Shown: positions 59,894-64,000 of the stretch, piece by piece | Position numbering within the stretch: the first letter of the stretch is position 1 | Layout: every line of letters begins with the position of its first letter | DNA from: Lithospermum erythrorhizon | Lineage: Eukaryota > Streptophyta > Magnoliopsida > Boraginales > Boraginaceae | DNA: 64,000 nucleotides | Direction of reading: 5' to 3' | NCBI GenBank assembly: GCA_019722365.1 | Contig: JADFUC010001627.1 | Location: forward strand, 1 to 64,000 | The notes under the pieces: model-generated | Told to the model about the DNA's origin: nothing | Database searches by the model: none | Seen by the model: only the letters and a program-made list of their open reading frames with translations | Program-made: the position numbers and the translations under genes

Positions 59894-60667
59894 GGGTGAG
59901 TTTGTATTTAGTGGTGGTGATGGTGGTTAGAGTTTGGGCGAAGAAAGAAGATGAATTATTAGGGCGTTAGTTTTAAAGGCGGTTGCATTTGTTTTCTAGA
60001 GTAATGTGTTATTGAAGTAAAGTTTTTAAAAAAGATGGAACTAAAAAGAGTGTCCAATAAGATGATGCTATTGAAGCAAATTTTTTTTAAAAAATATAGA
60101 AATTAACTAAGTGTTCAAATGAATGCTAGTTATCCAAATTTCTCCTATTCTGATTCATAAATTACCTACATATCCCATTTTCTTAATTTTGTAATGGCAA
60201 AATCACATCAAGGAGGTGTTATGTTATTAAGTGGAATGTCCTTCAGGTTGTCACTTAATGAGAAATGATGTTTAATCTGTATATATTACGAGTATATATG
60301 GCTTAGTTATTAAATGGAATGTCCTTCAGGTCCACAATGACCACACATGAAGTTATATGATTATTTCAATACAACCAGGTGCCTACTGAACTAAAGAGTT
60401 TCACATCAACATGAATTAAAAATAATCCACAAAAAACTAAAGATATATATAATGCCTAAGGCACAAGAAGCCTCGTGACATTTTCTTTCTAATTTATCTT
60501 TTTTATTTATAGTTAATATTATAAAAATTCCCAATCTCTCATGTTATATATTTATATCTTCTTTATATGAAAAGTTTGATAGGGAAGTTATAGTTACCTA
60601 TGTAAAGCCCCATGATAGAAGCTCCGTTAATTATAGGAGAGAAGTTTAAAATTACTATCCTTTCTCA
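59894..60667. other. AT-rich intergenic stretch
   Basis: No gene is seen. A short direct repeat (gttattaagtggaatgtccttcaggt and a near copy) is at about 60219-60246 and 60306-60331. Confidence 0.4.
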
Positions 60668-60676
60668 TTTTAAATA

Positions 60677-62677
60677 GGGCGAATGGCACAAAGGATCAGT
60701 AATATTTGATAATTTTTCTATTTCGATCATCCTATTTTGATAATGACTGTTTTGGATCGCTCACATTTCAAATTTAGTTAAATTTTGGTAACTGAGCGTG
60801 TTTTAAGAGTTGATTACTTGTTTTGGGGCGGTTTTAAACATTTTAACAGGAGTATTATAGTCTTTATCTAGCACTCGTTTGACTAGTTTTTTAAAATCTA
60901 GAATCTAATTTAAATCATTTGCCTAAATAGCACCGTCACATGTAAAAATACATAAATACCCCAACTCTTTCCAGTTTCTCCCTTTTCAACTTCCCTTCTC
61001 CAATCTCGCACCATACAAATCCCTTTGACTGTCCATACCTAACCGAACCCTACCCATTTACCTCATCACTTCCACCGCTTCCCCATACTTTAATAGCGCG
61101 ACTTATGACCCCAAAAACTCGACCTGCGTCCCTTACTCCCCCTAAATTCATTGATAAGAAAGTTGTTTTTTTGTGTTTTGAATAATTTGGACTGATTATG
61201 TAAGAAAGTTGCGTTTTTAATTGTGTTATTGAATAATTTGGTTGGTGCTTTTGTAAGCAAGGGAGGCAGTTGCTCTTGGTTTTCAACATTACATTATGGC
61301 GTTAGGGATTGGAGTAATGTGATGGAATATTATATGCATAACTTGAATAAAATTCAAATAAATATATAAACAAGAACGCTTTAAATTATATATGTGAGGA
61401 ATTGTGTAACTACATTGATGTCATTGAGGAAAGGCTACAATAATAAAATCTTTCTGAAGCCTAGAACAAGCAATCCGAATATGAGCATTCAAAAGTAGTG
61501 CCTTTAGTTAGTCACTTTGGGGGAAGGTTGAATTCCACACTTGAGTATGCTAGAACTAGTTGAATTCGATGATAAAATGAAAGCAAGAAACTTGTTCTTG
61601 CTCTTGATTCCGATACGACGTGGAGGTGCGAATTGAGCTTTGAAGGCTAGGTTTTGTGTTTTTTTTTGTTGCTTAGGGTTTTAATCACATGAAGCCTTAT
61701 ATTTATGACCTCGCATGCTTTGCTTAAGTTAACATCGAGCTGACTCGTTAAACAAAACCTCGTTTATTTAATTAGTCTTATCACACCAATTAAATGAATA
61801 ACTCATTAATATTTAACTAAGCTTAACAAGTCAAATAAATACACTCAACCGACTCCTTAATTAATCTTATTAAGTTTAATTAAACAAGTCCGATTAACAA
61901 GTTAATTAATTGATCTAACAAGTCAATTAATTCAAGCTCATCCCATTATTTACATTACTCGTGCCAATGTAATTATCTGATCTGAATCTAGATTGATTCT
62001 GATGACTTAAATTTCTTGAAGTGTAGTTTTATTTCGCATGAAATATCTTTCAAGCTGTCATATAATGTGATCTTGAAGCTTAGATAATAGCGGCCATTAT
62101 AATAATATAATAGACCATTAATATTATTATCGCGGTTATGCATGAATCTATGTCAGCATATACAGTGTTATCTTGAAACCGGCTAGTAGTTACAATTCTT
62201 ATGGTTGAATGTTACATTTTAAGTAATCACATTCACTAAACAGTAAATGAATTATTACAACAGTGTCTGATGGGCATAATAAATGCGGCAAATAACTAAT
62301 TTCCAACATAACGATTCCTTCTTTTTTTGTTCCTTTAATGGGTGGAAATGATGTAAGATTTGTGGGGAGGGTTGTTGGTGGTGGTAGGGGGAAAATGTGG
62401 TGGGGTAGGGTGGTGGTGGTGGTGATGATTTGGAGAAGGAAGTTGGAAAAAAGGAAGAATGAAGTTAACTTAGGAGCATATTAATAGATAAAGACTATAA
62501 TACCCTGCTAAAATATTTAAAAATGCCCCAAAACAAGTAGTCAACTCCAAATACACACGGGGTTATCAATATTTAACTAAATTCGAAATGTGAGTGATCC
62601 AAAACGATTATTATCAAAATAGGGTGATCAAAGTTGAAAAATTATCAAATGTTAGTGATCTTTGGTGCCATTCGCCG
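60677..62677. mobile_element. Mutator-like element with about 200-bp terminal inverted repeats
   Basis: The terminal inverted repeats (60677 to about 60885 and about 62480 to 62677) start GGGCGAATGGCAC and CGGCGAATGGCAC read inward, and share ttgataatttttc, atcaccctattttgat-like and acttgttttggggc words. The flanks carry a perfect 9-bp duplication ttttaaata (60668-60676 and 62678-62686), the hallmark of Mutator-like insertions. No transposase is present. About half of its length is a nested solo LTR (61320-62308), so the original element was about 1 kb. Confidence 0.8.
61320..62308 (-). mobile_element. Solo LTR nested in the Mutator-like element
   Basis: Read on the minus strand it starts TGTTGGAAATTAG (at 62308) and ends ...TTCCATCA (at 61320), i.e. 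TG...CA. The flanks are taatg (61315-61319) and taacg (62309-62313), a 5-bp target duplication with one mismatch. The length of 989 bp and the TGTTGGAAAT start fit the Copia-type LTR family seen at 63808. Confidence 0.65.
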
Positions 62678-62686
62678 TTTTAAATA

Positions 62687-63050
62687 ATACTTATGTCGTA
62701 CCTGATCCAACACATGCCCAATTTTATTCAACAGGTGCTATACATTTTATATAAACATTATAGTATAATTACATATACTTAAATATAAATTGTACTTAAT
62801 GAGGTAAACATCTTAATATTTATTAAATAAAAAATCTTAAAATTAATATTTTAAAAAATACTATATCAGATCACTAAGATTGTCGCGTTGTCTTTTCATG
62901 AGTGAATTAACAAATTTCGATGCTTGATTGACATCAAACCTTTTATTTGAATCAAAATTATCAAGTTAATAGTAAAGTATGTTGAAAATACTACAAAATA
63001 TTGATATATTTTGGATATTCTATCATTATATATAATATTACACTAATCTT
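62687..63050. other. AT-rich intergenic stretch
   Basis: No gene or repeat recognised between the Mutator-like element and the right-edge LTR. Confidence 0.4.
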
Positions 63051-63808
63051 ATAAATCGAATCCATGATCCTTACTAATTACAAACTAATAATTAAAAGAG
63101 ACATAAGTATGTACCGTTCTTCGAGAATTAAAATAGCAATGAAATATTATGATGGAATCCTGCGAGCATTCAAAAGCGGGAGCCTCAAGAGTATGTACCG
63201 TTCTTCGAGAATCGGCGAAAACCTTGAGTTGTGTAGAAAAAAACCAAATGGTTTTCTTCACTCCTCTTGCTGACTAAATAAGAAGGGGAGAGCTTTTGCC
63301 TTTCACACTATTTCTCGAAATGAATAAAGTGATGAGCAAAACTCTTCATCCAGTGGTGAGTGCTTTATATAGGGTTTGAGATCCTAAGTTTTAGGCTCAT
63401 GATGACGTGGGAGAAAAATATTCTACTTCTCCTCCCTAGGCTGCCGCCCGAGAAGTGAGGCGGCAAGATTTGAAATTGAAATCTTGCCCCCAACATTTCA
63501 TACAGTTTCATTTTAAACCCCGGAAGTTACAATCGAATTATGACTTGATTTTGTTGTATGTGTGTGACCTCTTAGGCTTGACTGACAATGGACATACATT
63601 AATAAATGTTAACCGAATATTATAGTTAATATATTGATTATGAACGGACCCTAGTAAGACATCATAATCCCAGTGTTACATCGGTATCCTAATACGAACA
63701 TTGTCATACAATCGAACGATATATGTGAACTTAAACTTAAATGAGTTAATCGGTTATACAATCGAATTGTTCAACGGGCATCATTTCAAATATCTCATAT
63801 TTCCAACA
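63050..63808 (-). mobile_element. 3' LTR of a minus-strand Copia-type element
   Basis: On the minus strand the LTR starts TGTTGGAAATATGAG at 63808, immediately preceded by the polypurine tract GGGCAAGTGGGAG (63809-63821), so the element body lies to the right and runs out of the window. A minus-strand TATA box (ctatataaagcac, about 63362-63374) fits a U3 promoter. The left (outer) end was not defined exactly. Confidence 0.65.
63107..63212. repeat. Direct repeat pair in the right-edge LTR
   Basis: agtatgtaccgttcttcgag occurs at about 63107-63126 and 63191-63210, about 84 bp apart, downstream of the minus-strand TATA box and so in the presumed transcribed part of the LTR. Confidence 0.7.
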
Positions 63809-64000
63809 CTCCCACTTGCCCTTGGATGATTACTTGTATCAACGATTCCTTAACTTGATTTTTTAGCAGTTGAGCTATGGTAAGATTATTATCACCAAAT
63901 TCTACCCAATAGTTTTCTTAGTTTCACAATTAATCACGTCTCGAGCCTGTGGAATGTGCCATCACAATCATTGTTTATTCACCAGATATGTCGAGAAAAC
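63809..64000 (-). mobile_element. Edge of Copia element interior (polypurine tract and beyond)
   Basis: Begins with the polypurine tract adjacent to the LTR, then sequence with no recognised frame to the window end. It would be the 3' untranslated part of the element. Confidence 0.45.

Overview
This window is nuclear DNA from a flowering plant, most likely a eudicot. The evidence is three intron-rich housekeeping genes with plant-type proteins, one of them starting with a chloroplast transit peptide, set in AT-rich DNA dense with LTR retrotransposons and small DNA transposons. There are no prokaryotic operons, CRISPR arrays or phage genes. I cannot name the species from the sequence; Stowaway-type ends (ctccctcc) and the repeated tacggagta motif are only weakly suggestive.

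Three host genes can be rebuilt exon by exon with consistent reading phases. (1) Anthranilate synthase alpha subunit lies on the minus strand (25033 down to 14768): 11 exons, 597 residues, the first committed step of tryptophan synthesis in plastids. (2) 60S acidic ribosomal protein P0 (uL10) lies on the plus strand (38491-41344): 5 exons, 320 residues; its first intron lacks a GT or GC donor. (3) 26S proteasome lid subunit RPN8 lies on the plus strand (53475-58945): 10 exons, 310 residues. The three are unrelated functionally and do not form a cluster.

The rest is mainly transposable elements. 1.5-2.1 kb holds a promoter-like segment with heat-shock-element motifs just upstream of a TATA box. 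2.2-11.5 kb is one large non-coding Gypsy-like element with LTRs of about 3.65 kb and an internal part of only about 2 kb. 12.6-14.6 kb is a Copia-type 3' end and LTR split by a 1.1 kb hAT-like element with an 8-bp target duplication; it ends about 200 bp past the anthranilate synthase stop codon. Intron 4 of that gene is filled by Gypsy-LTR-like DNA related to a copy at 45.4-46.5 kb. 27.6 kb carries a SINE-like insertion. 32.3-36.2 kb is an LTR element with 330-342 bp LTRs. 43.4-44.6 kb is a broken Copia polymerase. 47.0-49.9 kb holds a DUF4283/zinc-knuckle ORF, frameshifted by a 34-bp duplication and flanked by long inverted repeats. 60.7-62.7 kb is a Mutator-like element with a perfect 9-bp target duplication and a nested solo LTR. 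The right edge is the 3' LTR of a minus-strand Copia element running out of the window.

No clearly new multi-gene system was found. The most informative oddities are the P0 splice donor, the heat-shock-motif promoter at 1.6-1.8 kb, and the inverted-repeat-flanked DUF4283 unit.
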